A stretch of 64,000 nt of DNA from RUG695 sp050943135 (lineage in GTDB: Bacteria > Planctomycetota > Planctomycetia > Pirellulales > Thermoguttaceae): positions 131,172 through 195,171 of the forward strand of contig JBMNOP010000006.1 of assembly GCA_050943135.1 (NCBI GenBank). Reading direction: 5' to 3'. The stretch's first letter is position 1; the number at the start of each line of letters is the position of its first letter. Positions 54,623 through 63,955 of this stretch are shown here, piece by piece. The notes below the pieces were generated by a model. That model saw only the letters and a program-made list of their open reading frames with translations, was not told the origin of the DNA and made no database searches. The position numbers and the translations under genes were made by a program.

Positions 54623-56737
54623 CTACGCCGAAAGTTTCAGACGGCGGGGGATTCCGTCGGAGACGACACGTGTATCGCGGGTGATCTCTCCGAACGAGAG
54701 AACCGGCAGATCGGGAAATTTTCCTTCAATCAGAGCACGTACCGCAGGACGGATCGCATCTCCAACCAACAGAACCGGAGAAGAAGTGTGATAGAGGAGC
54801 GCGTTTTCTAACTGTTCCGAAAGAATGCCGAGGATCTCGTTCGATTCGCTCGGAGCTAGGTTCAGACGAACCTTCTCGTGCGAAAGATCGGAGCCTGATG
54901 CGACCTTCTCTTCAAGTTCCGGGTCGAGCATCAACACAAAAAGCTCCCCGTCTTCATTTCGATATTGTCCGCAGAGGGTGCGAGCAAGCCGCCCGCGGAC
55001 CTGTTCGGTCAGATAGATCGGACTGCGGTTTCGCGGCGCTTCGTCGCCGAGAACTTCGAGGATCGCTCCCAATTGCCGAATCGGAACCTGTTCGCGAAGG
55101 AGACGACGCAGAACCGCCTGAACTTCTCCAATTTTCAGAACAGACGGAACGACTTCGTCGACAGCTTTCGGCTGCACGGCACGTAGCCCTTCGAGAAGTT
55201 TGGCGACCGCATCGCGGGTGAGGAGTTCGGCAGCACAGCGCGTTACGGTGCTCTTGAGGTGTTCGGCCACGACCCGGCGTGGGTCGAGGAGTCTGAACCC
55301 ATAAATTTCTGCCTTTTCACGATGCCGTTCTTCAATCCAAAACGCCGACTTTTTCCCGGACGGTGACCTCGTTTTTACCCCTTCGAGTCGAATTCCCGTC
55401 TCATCGGCGTCTACGGCCAGCACCATATCAGGCCAGATAACCCCCGAGGCAGCCTCGTCACCGTAAATGCGGATTCGGAATCGGTTCTCATCAAGTTCGA
55501 GCGAGTCGAGTACCCGGACTTTCGGGACGATGATCCCGATCTCTTTGGCAGCGGTGATCCGAATCTCCTTGATCATGGCCATCAGAGAAAGTCCTTCTGT
55601 GGCCTCGGTAAGACTCACCAAACCGATGCCGAGCTCGAGTTCCAACGGGTCAACCGATATATAGCGTTCGATCCGGTTCCGCTCTTTTTCCCGCTCTTCG
55701 GAGGCTTTGGTGCGCTCTTCGGTTTGAAATCGGAGCGTCTCGGCTTTTTCCTCTTCTTCGCGATGGCGATTTAGTGTCCAGGCGGTCAGAAACGAGCCGG
55801 CGGCAATCGTCATGAGCGGAACGCGCGGCAAACCGGTAAAGACAAGAAGAACCATAAAAAAGCCACCAATGGTGAAGATGACGGGTCGGTAGAGGAGCTG
55901 GTCGGCAATCCGTTGCGGGAGGTTCTCACCCCGACTGCCGCGCGAGACGAGTATGCCGGTTGCCAGCGAAATAAGAAGTGCCGGAACCTGCGCGACAAGC
56001 CCATCGCCAATCGTCAGTTTTCCGTAGATCGAAATCGCCGCGGCAGGCGCCATCTTGTTTTGGAGAATTCCGATCAGAAGGCCGCCGACAATATTCACCC
56101 CGACAATGATCAGCCCGGCGATCGCATCGCCGCGGACGAATTTTCCGGCACCGTCCATCGCACCGAAGAAATCGGCCGAATCGGCAAGCTCTTCCCGACG
56201 GCGGACAGCCTCTTGCTTGTCAATCAGTCCGGCGGCCAGGTCAGCATCAATAGCCGCCTGTTTCCCCGGCATGGCGTCGAGGGTAAAACGAGCCGCCACT
56301 TCACTAATTCGGGTTGCCCCTTTCGTTAGCACCACAAACTGAATGATGATGAAAATCAAAAAAACGACGACCCCGACCACGAAATTCTCGTCGGTAACGA
56401 TACGACTGAATGCCGAGATCACCTCGCCGGCCGCCTGATCCCCCAAAGCGTCGGCTCGGGTCAGAATCAGACGGGTGGTGGCGACATTCAAAACGAGCCG
56501 AAAGAGAGTTGTGCCCAGAAGAAGGGTCGGAAAAACACTGAACTCAAGCGGTTTGCGGACAAAAAACGCGGTAAAAAGGATGATCAGCGACAGCGTGATG
56601 TTCAGGGAAAGAAGCCAATCCATCACTTCCCCCGGCAGACTAAAGAACATCACAAAGAGAGCGCCCGCGACCGAGCCGGGGACCAAGATCTCGGCAAGAA
56701 GAGGGCGACGAAGCGAAGTTTGCGCTGGGGATGTCAT
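54623..56737 (-). CDS. flhA: Flagellar export protein FlhA
   Basis: A 704-residue type III export gate protein. N-terminal half: about eight membrane helices with LLGTTLFRLVLNVATTRLIL and the FHIPEP-family block RFTLDAMPGKQAAIDADLAAG-like segment (about residues 145-165), then ADFFGAMDGAGKFVRGDAIAG. C-terminal half: the cytoplasmic substrate-docking domain (about 360-700) with QIRxxLAxI-like SIVKIG-type segments VLKIGEVQAVLRRLL. It feeds flagellar rod, hook and filament proteins into the export channel. An SctV of a virulence-type secretion system is the alternative, but the length and motifs favour FlhA. No other flagellar gene is in the window. It converges on thi4. Confidence 0.9.
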   Translation of the reverse strand: MTSPAQTSLRRPLLAEILVPGSVAGALFVMFFSLPGEVMDWLLSLNITLSLIILFTAFFVRKPLEFSVFPTLLLGTTLFRLVLNVATTRLILTRADALGDQAAGEVISAFSRIVTDENFVVGVVVFLIFIIIQFVVLTKGATRISEVAARFTLDAMPGKQAAIDADLAAGLIDKQEAVRRREELADSADFFGAMDGAGKFVRGDAIAGLIIVGVNIVGGLLIGILQNKMAPAAAISIYGKLTIGDGLVAQVPALLISLATGILVSRGSRGENLPQRIADQLLYRPVIFTIGGFFMVLLVFTGLPRVPLMTIAAGSFLTAWTLNRHREEEEKAETLRFQTEERTKASEEREKERNRIERYISVDPLELELGIGLVSLTEATEGLSLMAMIKEIRITAAKEIGIIVPKVRVLDSLELDENRFRIRIYGDEAASGVIWPDMVLAVDADETGIRLEGVKTRSPSGKKSAFWIEERHREKAEIYGFRLLDPRRVVAEHLKSTVTRCAAELLTRDAVAKLLEGLRAVQPKAVDEVVPSVLKIGEVQAVLRRLLREQVPIRQLGAILEVLGDEAPRNRSPIYLTEQVRGRLARTLCGQYRNEDGELFVLMLDPELEEKVASGSDLSHEKVRLNLAPSESNEILGILSEQLENALLYHTSSPVLLVGDAIRPAVRALIEGKFPDLPVLSFGEITRDTRVVSDGIPRRLKLSA

Positions 56738-56963
56738 CGTGAATAACCTACGTTATACCGCACTCCCCGAAATCCGTTCTTGCCCGGCAAAAGGGGAAAC
56801 CGGATGAAGGGGAGACAAAACCCCCGTCATCTAGAGGGTTCTCGGAAGCGACGGGCGATCATAAAGAAGCGCGAGATGTTTGTCCAGAGGAAAAAATCAA
56901 GTTTCCCCCTAAAAAGAACGATAAGGAGTATATTCGGTATCATCCCTTTAATAGGAAATTTTG

Positions 56964-57491
56964 ATGCAGACGTCTTCTTTAACCCATTTTAACAAAACAG
57001 TCTTCCTCGGATTTCTGCTGGCCGCGGGAGTCATGGCCCTTATCGGCCTGGTTTCCGCCGTCTCCAACCGGGATGGGGAAGACCCAGCGCCCGAACCGGT
57101 CAGCTGCGACCAAACCGAGTCGATCGATTTCCTCGTCGATTACCAAAAGGCGCGAACGGAAAGCATCAAAACGGGAAAACCACTCTTCCTCTTCTTCACC
57201 GAACCGGGATCTCCGTTCAGCCAACGGGTCAATCGCGAGATTTTCGCCGATGAAGGGGTTGTCGCGCTGAGCCGCGAGTTTGTCTGCGTATCAGTCAATA
57301 CCGAAAAACCCTCGGCGATCTCGGTCATGAAAGAGTTCGGTATTAACGCGGCGCCGACTGTTTTGATGATCTCGGCACCCGGAGATGTCGTTTCGCAGAT
57401 TACCCGATTTCACTCGTCTGCCGAATTTAAATCAGAGATGCAAACTGTTCTTCACCCGGTCGCCCGATACCAGACCTCGCCGACCCTCTGA
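56964..57491 (+). CDS. Membrane-anchored thioredoxin-like protein without CxxC
   Basis: A 175-residue protein with one N-terminal membrane helix (TVFLGFLLAAGVMALIGLV, about residues 12-32) and a thioredoxin-fold domain (about 55-165). The fold is shown by KTGKPLFLFFTEPGSPFSQ (where active thioredoxins have WCxxC), REIFADEGVVALSREFVCVSV and the cis-Pro segment NAAPTVLMIS. The catalytic cysteines are replaced by Pro-Gly-Ser-Pro, so thiol redox activity is unlikely; it may be a binding or chaperone domain. Start at ATG 56964, just after a TTG, with AGGAAA upstream. It lies 200 nt before lptD, which has its own promoter. Confidence 0.72.
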   Translation: MQTSSLTHFNKTVFLGFLLAAGVMALIGLVSAVSNRDGEDPAPEPVSCDQTESIDFLVDYQKARTESIKTGKPLFLFFTEPGSPFSQRVNREIFADEGVVALSREFVCVSVNTEKPSAISVMKEFGINAAPTVLMISAPGDVVSQITRFHSSAEFKSEMQTVLHPVARYQTSPTL

Positions 57492-57585
57492 TAAAGATCC
57501 GACCACAAAGAAGTACCGACAAAACAGCTCCCGGGCTCGGCGAAAAAACGGAGCCTGAAATATTGGGTTCCCTCGTGAAATGCTC

Positions 57586-57615
57586 TTGTCCTTCCGCCGG
57601 ATAAATCACTATAAT
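57586..57615 (+). promoter_or_regulatory. lptD promoter
   Basis: TTGTCC (57586-57591), 18-nt spacer, perfect TATAAT (57610-57615), about 80 nt before the start codon. Confidence 0.55.
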
Positions 57616-57694
57616 CCCCGGTCATTTTGCACCAAGAAATATTTCTTAGGCCGTGGTCGGAGATTTGAAAGAGATTAACCCGAAAGAGAACCCA

Positions 57695-60600
57695 ATGATC
57701 GGGCGGTCCGCCCCCGCTTTCGACGGCGCACCGAACCGCGCCTTCGCGGTAAAGGGGTACTCTTTTTCAATATCCCCCCGCACCGCCCGCAACCTGCGGA
57801 TCTTCCCCCTTTTCATTGGCGCTATTCTCGTTTGTTTCTTCCCCGCGCCGTTTTCACCACTGACCGCTCAATTCTCGGACGAGCTCGGCGGCGGGTTCGC
57901 CGATTATGTCGTCAACACCGAACCTGACAGGACAAACAGTATCGGAGAGGCGCGTATCGAAAAAATTGCTGGTCGCCCCTTCGACTTCTCCCTCTCCGGA
58001 ACAGGAAACTGCGTCGAGGCCTATCGGGCGCCCCAGGCGGGTCCTGAGATCGACGTCAACGCGTATGACTTCAACCAATCGGGCCAAAATCGGTTCATTG
58101 TTCCGAAAGCCTCTCTTTCGGACGAACCGATCTCGGTTACCGGGGATGCCGGCTGGAAAGGTGCGACAACCGGTGACGGGGAAGAGGTCTATATCCTGGC
58201 CGGACACTGCCGTGTGGCCCAGGGAGACTCCTCGGCGGAAGGACCGCGTGGGGTGATCCGTGTCGTTCCCGATTCGGACAGTAACGCGAAATCGGTTATC
58301 GTTTATCTCGAAAAAGAGAATCCGTGGGAACCGTTTGATTTGAATCTGAGCGCCGTGTATCTGGCCGCCTCGTCGAATGAAACCGCATGGCAGGGCACAT
58401 TCCGCACCTCGTCCGACGTTTCGTTCCAAATCAATCGGCGAGGGAAAGACGAACTGAATCCGGAAGAGATCTATGCCCGTGCGCTGAGAATGGAGAAAAG
58501 TTCTCGGAATTCGACTGCTGCCGAAACCGACACCGCCGTCAAATCGAGCGAGTCCGAAACATACAATACCTCGCTGACCTCGTCGACCGAACGGATAGAA
58601 GTGGCCCGCAACGCTTCGCCCGAAAATATGGCATTTCGGCGAATCCGTCTGATGTCGCGCTACGACCGCGACTTAAACGCCCGCCGTGAAGCCGATCCGA
58701 CCAACCCCTCCCGTGATCGCTATGTGATCAGTGGCGGGTTCATTCTGATGGTCGAGGGAATCACCGCGCATAACGAACCCGTTTCGGATGTGATCGATAT
58801 TTCAGCAGACCGTGCGGTGATCTGGGCTGATGGGGTCGACCTCTTGCAAGGGGGAAATCAGAGCAAAGATCTTGATCTGGAACTTTACGTTGAAGGGGAT
58901 ATCATCTTCCGGGAAGGGGAGCGGGTCGTTTACGCACAGAAGATGTATTATGATGCGAAAAACCATGTCGGACTGATCAAGGACACCGAGATGGTCATTC
59001 CGGTTCCCGACACCCCGGGGGGGTATTTCCGAATCAATGCCGGAACGATCTTACGAAGCGGGTCCAACACGTTCAAAGCGACTGACGCCTGGGTCTCGAC
59101 CTCTACGATGGGACAGCCGACCTATCGCCTCCAGTCGAATGCGCTGACCGCCGAAATTCGGAAAACGCCCCTCTATAACTCCGCAACCGGCGCTCCGGCC
59201 TACCATCAGGAAACGGGCGAGCAGCTCTACCGCAACGACAGCTACGTGATCGCCGAGAACAATTTCGTGGCACTTGAGAATGTGCCGGTCTTCTACTGGC
59301 CCTGGATGTCAATGAGCATGCAGAATAAATCGCTCTACATCCGGCGTTTCGCGCTGGCGCACGACAGCACATTCGGAACCCAGGTGCGGACCGGATGGAA
59401 TCCTTACCAAATATTCAACATTAAAAAGTGTAACGAGAATACCGATTGGGTCATCGACCTGGACTACCTCTCGCAACGGGGACTGGGACACGGCACAACA
59501 TACACATACAACGTGGATTCTATCTTCGGGTATGATACCCGGGCGATCGGTATGGCGAACTATTACGGAATCTACGACCGGGGCACCGATAACCTCGGAC
59601 TCGGACGGCGCGACGATCCATTCCCGAACAATTACCGGTACCGCGGAATCTGGAAACATAGGCAGCGATTCGATTTGCCCGACTACTTCGACCGATGGAT
59701 GTCCGACTGTTGCAAGAGCGGTACCCTTTGCAATAACTGGGAACTGATGGCTCAATTCGGCAAATCGAGCGACAGAAACTATCTGCGCGAGTATTTCGAG
59801 GAAGAATGGTTTACCGGCTCGAACCCGGAAACCAGCATCGAGCTGAAAAAGACCGCCGACAACTGGTCGATCGACCTCTCCGCCTCGGTTTTAACCGACG
59901 ACTTCTACACCGGCACCAACGAACTTCCGCAAATCGGGCATTATTTGCTCGGGCAAAACCTTTTTTGCGAAAAACTCCTTTGGTACGAGCATACCAAACT
60001 TGGTTTCTATCAGTTCAAAACGACCGAAACTCCCTACTCGGATCAGGACCAGGAATATTTCCGTTACCTGAACTGGGAACTGGCCAATACAGCGACCGAC
60101 AATACCGCATGGGGAACCGGGACTAAAGTATACTCGGCCGACTCGTTCAATTTCTCGACGCGTCATGAAGTCGATCTGCCCCTCGGGGTCGGTCCGGCAA
60201 AGATCACTCCCTACGCCCTGGGGGAATACGCTTTCTGGGGAAAAGGATATAACGAAAAGAACATCAACCGTCTTTACGGCCGCGGCGGTATCCGTGCCAA
60301 TCTGCCGGTCTGGAAAGTCGATTCCGACGTTTCAAGCGACATATGGTACTTGAACGGACTCGCGCATAAGATGAATTTCGGCGTTGATGCCTTCTTTGCG
60401 GGTGCCGACAAAGACCTGAGCGAACTGGTTCTCTACGACCAGATCGACGATTGGCAGATCCAAGATTTTCGCCGCCAGTATGCGGTTACAACCTTTACCA
60501 ATACCTATTCCCCGTACCGCGACTCGATTCCGGTCCGGTTCGATGAGCGATACTACGCATTGCGCGAAGGGACGCTCGGCGGGATGGTTACTTCCCCCTC

Positions 60601-61204
60601 GACCGAAATCGCCGGAGACCTGACCCAGATCCGCCTTGATTGGCTGAACCGATGGCAGACAAAGCGCGGACCGGTCGGGAATCGTCACATCATCGACTGG
60701 ATCACACTCGATTCCGGGATCAGCCTCTATCCGAAGAAAGGGCAGAACTACGGCGAGTTTGCCGGTCTGCTCGACTACGATGCCCGTTGGCATGTCGGGG
60801 ATCGATTCAGTGTTCTCTCGAGCGGTCTGTTCGACTTCTTTGACTCGGGTCAGAAGATCATCCGTGCCGGGGTTATGTCGAAACGACCCGGAGTAAGCAA
60901 CTTTTATCTCGGGGTTGACCGACTCGGCGGGCCAATCAGCACCACCTACCTGAACGCGGCGATCAACTACCGCATGTCCCAGAAATGGGCGGCCGCGCTG
61001 AGTAACTCCTATGACCTGGCCGACAATCGAAACATCGGACAGGAAGTTGGGATCAGCCGAATCGGGGAATCATTCATTTGGACGCTGAAATTGAGCAACA
61101 ACCAGAGCAAAAAAGACTGGGGCATCGGCCTGAGTGTTCTGCCGATTTTCCTCTATGACAACAAAAAGTTTGAGGAGGATATCTTGGGGTTCGGGCAAAT
61201 GTAA
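57695..61204 (+). CDS. lptD: LptD/OstA-like outer membrane LPS-assembly protein
   Basis: A 1169-residue exported protein. Residues about 25-55 hold a signal-type hydrophobic segment (IFPLFIGAILVCFFPAPF). From about 215 to 480 comes an OstA/LptA-like beta-jellyroll (VEGDIIFREGERVVYAQKMYYDA, ADRAVIWADG), then a C-terminal beta-barrel part full of alternating aromatic strands (FYWPWMSMSMQNKSLYIRRF, DLDYLSQRGLGHGTTYTYN). LptD forms the outer membrane pore for lipopolysaccharide. At 1169 residues it is longer than E. coli LptD (about 780), with an N-terminal extra region. Start: ATG 57695 with AAAGAG upstream; a GTG at 57653 is in frame. Whether a true LPS is made here is not shown by the window. 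Confidence 0.8.
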   Translation: MIGRSAPAFDGAPNRAFAVKGYSFSISPRTARNLRIFPLFIGAILVCFFPAPFSPLTAQFSDELGGGFADYVVNTEPDRTNSIGEARIEKIAGRPFDFSLSGTGNCVEAYRAPQAGPEIDVNAYDFNQSGQNRFIVPKASLSDEPISVTGDAGWKGATTGDGEEVYILAGHCRVAQGDSSAEGPRGVIRVVPDSDSNAKSVIVYLEKENPWEPFDLNLSAVYLAASSNETAWQGTFRTSSDVSFQINRRGKDELNPEEIYARALRMEKSSRNSTAAETDTAVKSSESETYNTSLTSSTERIEVARNASPENMAFRRIRLMSRYDRDLNARREADPTNPSRDRYVISGGFILMVEGITAHNEPVSDVIDISADRAVIWADGVDLLQGGNQSKDLDLELYVEGDIIFREGERVVYAQKMYYDAKNHVGLIKDTEMVIPVPDTPGGYFRINAGTILRSGSNTFKATDAWVSTSTMGQPTYRLQSNALTAEIRKTPLYNSATGAPAYHQETGEQLYRNDSYVIAENNFVALENVPVFYWPWMSMSMQNKSLYIRRFALAHDSTFGTQVRTGWNPYQIFNIKKCNENTDWVIDLDYLSQRGLGHGTTYTYNVDSIFGYDTRAIGMANYYGIYDRGTDNLGLGRRDDPFPNNYRYRGIWKHRQRFDLPDYFDRWMSDCCKSGTLCNNWELMAQFGKSSDRNYLREYFEEEWFTGSNPETSIELKKTADNWSIDLSASVLTDDFYTGTNELPQIGHYLLGQNLFCEKLLWYEHTKLGFYQFKTTETPYSDQDQEYFRYLNWELANTATDNTAWGTGTKVYSADSFNFSTRHEVDLPLGVGPAKITPYALGEYAFWGKGYNEKNINRLYGRGGIRANLPVWKVDSDVSSDIWYLNGLAHKMNFGVDAFFAGADKDLSELVLYDQIDDWQIQDFRRQYAVTTFTNTYSPYRDSIPVRFDERYYALREGTLGGMVTSPSTEIAGDLTQIRLDWLNRWQTKRGPVGNRHIIDWITLDSGISLYPKKGQNYGEFAGLLDYDARWHVGDRFSVLSSGLFDFFDSGQKIIRAGVMSKRPGVSNFYLGVDRLGGPISTTYLNAAINYRMSQKWAAALSNSYDLADNRNIGQEVGISRIGESFIWTLKLSNNQSKKDWGIGLSVLPIFLYDNKKFEEDILGFGQM

Positions 61205-61363
61205 CTTCCGTCCGTTTCGACAGGCACGGAAAGGGGACGGCGAGACATGCGGAATCGAGACGCTATTTCCGGACAGGTTCGGAAGACCTCGGGCTTGCAG
61301 CTTGGCGCGACGAATTTGGATCCGAAATTTGTGCCGACCGCATCCCGGGCAGCGTCGCGCTTA

Positions 61364-61392
61364 TTGACACCCCTTTCTTAAAGTGTTACGAT
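61364..61392 (+). promoter_or_regulatory. Promoter of the detached UvrA module gene
   Basis: A perfect TTGACA (61364-61369), 17-nt spacer, TACGAT (61387-61392; 4 of 6). Leader of about 150 nt to the ATG at 61547. The rest of the 342-nt gap after lptD holds nothing recognisable. Confidence 0.55.
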
Positions 61393-61546
61393 GGGAGCAC
61401 GATTCTTTCCGTTCCGCCCGAGAGGGCGAACCGTGCCCGAAGCCTTCGGGTTTTCGGGTCGTTCCCGTGGTGTCGTCGCCGATGAACTCGCCCCACCCCT
61501 TTTGTTTTTCGAATGTTGAAAGGCGGAAATTTCCGTCGATTCATAT

Positions 61547-63859
61547 ATGGCAAAAAAAACATCTTCCTCCTCCGACCCCGCCTCGAAAAAGAGGCGCTCC
61601 TTTACAAAACCTGTTTTAAAACCTCCGCGGCGCGATGTTGTTTTTTCCGATGCCGAACGGAAACGCCGTACTCTTTTTGAATCTTCCAAAAAAAATCATT
61701 GTCCGGGGGAGGCCGAACGCAACTACCATGGTGTTCTTCCTCCATGGTCCGCCGGTTGGCTTCTGATTCAGGGGGCACGTCAAAATAACCTAAAAGCAAT
61801 CGATGTGCCGATCCCCCTTTCCGCTTTCACCGTCGTGACCGGCGTGAGCGGCAGCGGGAAAAGTTCGCTTGTCGAGGAGGTCCTGTGTCGGGAACTTTCG
61901 CGGTTGCTTAACCGCACACACGCACCGCAAAGCGCCTTCGACCGAATTCTCGGCGCCGAACGACTCGATAAGATCATCGAAGTTGACCAGCAACCGCTCG
62001 GCCAGACGCCGACCTCAAACCCGGCAACTTATACGGGCCTGTTCGATCTGATCCGTTCCTTGTTTGCAAAACTCCCCGAATCGAGACTTCGGGGGTGGAA
62101 TCCGCGGCGGTTCAGTTTCAATGTTCCGGGAGGACGTTGTGAAAAATGCGAGGGTGCAGGCCACCTGAAAATCGAAATGCATTTCCTGGCCGATGTTTGG
62201 ATTACCTGTGACGCGTGCGGCGGCAAACGGTACGACGCGCAGACGCTCGAAGTAACATATCGGGGAAAATCGATCGCTGATGTTTTACAAATGTCGTGCG
62301 GAGAGGCGCGCGATTTCTTCGCCGATGTGCCGCAAATTCGCCGGAAGCTACAACTTTTGTGCGACGTGGGACTCGACTATATCGCCCTTGGGCAACCGGC
62401 AACGATGCTTTCGGGCGGGGAAGCGCAACGTGTGAAGCTCGCAGCCGAACTGGCCCGCCCCGACACCGGCAAGACGCTCTACGTCTTCGATGAACCGACC
62501 ACAGGGCTTCACTTCGAAGATTTGCGCAAGCTTCTCTCGGTACTCCATCGGCTCGTCGATTTGGGAAATACGGTCGTGGTAATCGAACATAATCTCGATG
62601 TGATCAAGTCGGCCGACTGGATCATCGATCTCGGCCCGGAAGCCGGCCTGGCCGGCGGGCAACTCGTCTTTGCCGGCACCCCCGAAGAGCTCGCCGACTA
62701 TGGACGTGCATGGGCCGCCGCACCGCCGAACAAGCAGGCAACGATGCTCCGCAGTTGGACAGCCGACGCACTGATTCCGATTATTGAGCACGACCCGTAT
62801 CACGAGCGTTCTCTCTATGACCCGGCCGAAGAGGCCAAGCTCCGTGTTCAGGAAACGCTCGGTTTTTCCCAAACAACAAATACCACACAAAATGTTCCGA
62901 TGCCGTGGGAGACCGACGGACGGTCGTGGCATATCAGCTCGAGGCGCAGCCGAAGCGGATTCCCGTGTCGGTGGTCGGGGCAGGTTCTGGCCGAAGTGGT
63001 CGACAAGATCGAAGACTCGAAGCTCTTTCCCGGGACGAATTGGAATAATCGGACGCTGGTCGAAATCCCGGCACATCAAAAACAATTCGGTTGGTTCTTC
63101 CATGCCCAAACCGGGGAGGAGTGGCTCTTAAAACTGAAGTTCCGCGTTCCCCAAAACGCATACGACAAAAAAAGGCTCGAAGAGGAACTCTGGCTCAAAC
63201 CGCTCAACGACATTCCGGAAGTGCCCCTCTACGGAACCCAATCGCGCGTGCGGGTCGAAACGGTCGGCCCGTGGTACGAAGTCGAACTGCGCGTCTTCAG
63301 TTATGAAGAATTCAATCAGCCGGCTTTCTGGAACTTTTTGGACAGTGCCATTGAGTCGTTCTGTCGCTATACCGACACTCTCTCGCAAGAAATGACCGAA
63401 AGAAAAATGCCTTGGAAAACAGACGGTGAAAAGTGGCATTTTTCGAAGAAAAACTTTTATGGAGGGGGAGACGGGCCGGCGTGGGACACCGACCTTCTGC
63501 CGAAAATGATCGCCGCGATCCGCAAAGCCGTCCCCGGCGCTCGCGAGGTCTGGACAAACAAAGTAACCGTTCCGATCTATCGGCCCGACTTTCCCGCTAT
63601 CCTTTTCTGTCAGCTCTATACCAAGAACAGCGAAAGCCTCATCTTGCAGGTCAATATGCCGAAGAGCGCCTCACCGGCTTTCACCTCGCGAATACTCGGA
63701 GTCGAGACCGAAATTGACGACACCGACCCGAACTACGATATCTACTACCTGAGATTTATCACAGACTCAGACTTCTCGGAACGAACACTCGCGATGTTTT
63801 TAGCTGAAGCGCTCCGACGTCAACCCGAAAAGGATGGCCGCTCTTACAGCGGGGCGTAA
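61547..63859 (+). CDS. Detached UvrA ABC half-module with a duplicated C-terminal domain (770 aa)
   Basis: Residues 1-70 are a basic Ser/Lys-rich lead-in. Residues 70-400 are a UvrA second-half ABC module: GWLLIQGARQNNLKAIDVPI, Walker A TGVSGSGKSSLVEEVL (about 99), GQTPTSNPATYTG, zinc block CEKCEG...CDACGG (about 198-225), signature LSGGEAQRVKLAAE (about 289), Walker B YVFDEPTTGLHFEDL (about 313), ending WIIDLGPEAG. It matches module 2 of the 1717-residue UvrA and is the piece missing after its module 3. Residues about 450-770 contain two copies of an unknown 150-residue domain, each starting MPWxTDGxxWH (about 453 and 622). Likely works with the large UvrA in excision repair; direct partnership is inference. 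Confidence 0.88.
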   Translation: MAKKTSSSSDPASKKRRSFTKPVLKPPRRDVVFSDAERKRRTLFESSKKNHCPGEAERNYHGVLPPWSAGWLLIQGARQNNLKAIDVPIPLSAFTVVTGVSGSGKSSLVEEVLCRELSRLLNRTHAPQSAFDRILGAERLDKIIEVDQQPLGQTPTSNPATYTGLFDLIRSLFAKLPESRLRGWNPRRFSFNVPGGRCEKCEGAGHLKIEMHFLADVWITCDACGGKRYDAQTLEVTYRGKSIADVLQMSCGEARDFFADVPQIRRKLQLLCDVGLDYIALGQPATMLSGGEAQRVKLAAELARPDTGKTLYVFDEPTTGLHFEDLRKLLSVLHRLVDLGNTVVVIEHNLDVIKSADWIIDLGPEAGLAGGQLVFAGTPEELADYGRAWAAAPPNKQATMLRSWTADALIPIIEHDPYHERSLYDPAEEAKLRVQETLGFSQTTNTTQNVPMPWETDGRSWHISSRRSRSGFPCRWSGQVLAEVVDKIEDSKLFPGTNWNNRTLVEIPAHQKQFGWFFHAQTGEEWLLKLKFRVPQNAYDKKRLEEELWLKPLNDIPEVPLYGTQSRVRVETVGPWYEVELRVFSYEEFNQPAFWNFLDSAIESFCRYTDTLSQEMTERKMPWKTDGEKWHFSKKNFYGGGDGPAWDTDLLPKMIAAIRKAVPGAREVWTNKVTVPIYRPDFPAILFCQLYTKNSESLILQVNMPKSASPAFTSRILGVETEIDDTDPNYDIYYLRFITDSDFSERTLAMFLAEALRRQPEKDGRSYSGA

Positions 63860-63919
63860 CAGGACACACGGGAAAACCTCGAGAGATTTTTGTTTTACTG
63901 GTTTGTTTTTTGGGGTAGA

Positions 63920-63955
63920 AAAAAGGCCTTAAACAGAACTGTTTAAGGCCTTTTT
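63920..63955. terminator. Perfect bidirectional intrinsic terminator
   Basis: Arms 63920-63936 and 63939-63955 are perfectly complementary over 17 nt (GGCCTTAAACAG against CTGTTTAAGGCC at the core), with A5 before and T5 after. It ends the transcript of the UvrA-module gene and would also work for a gene arriving from the right. Confidence 0.92.
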
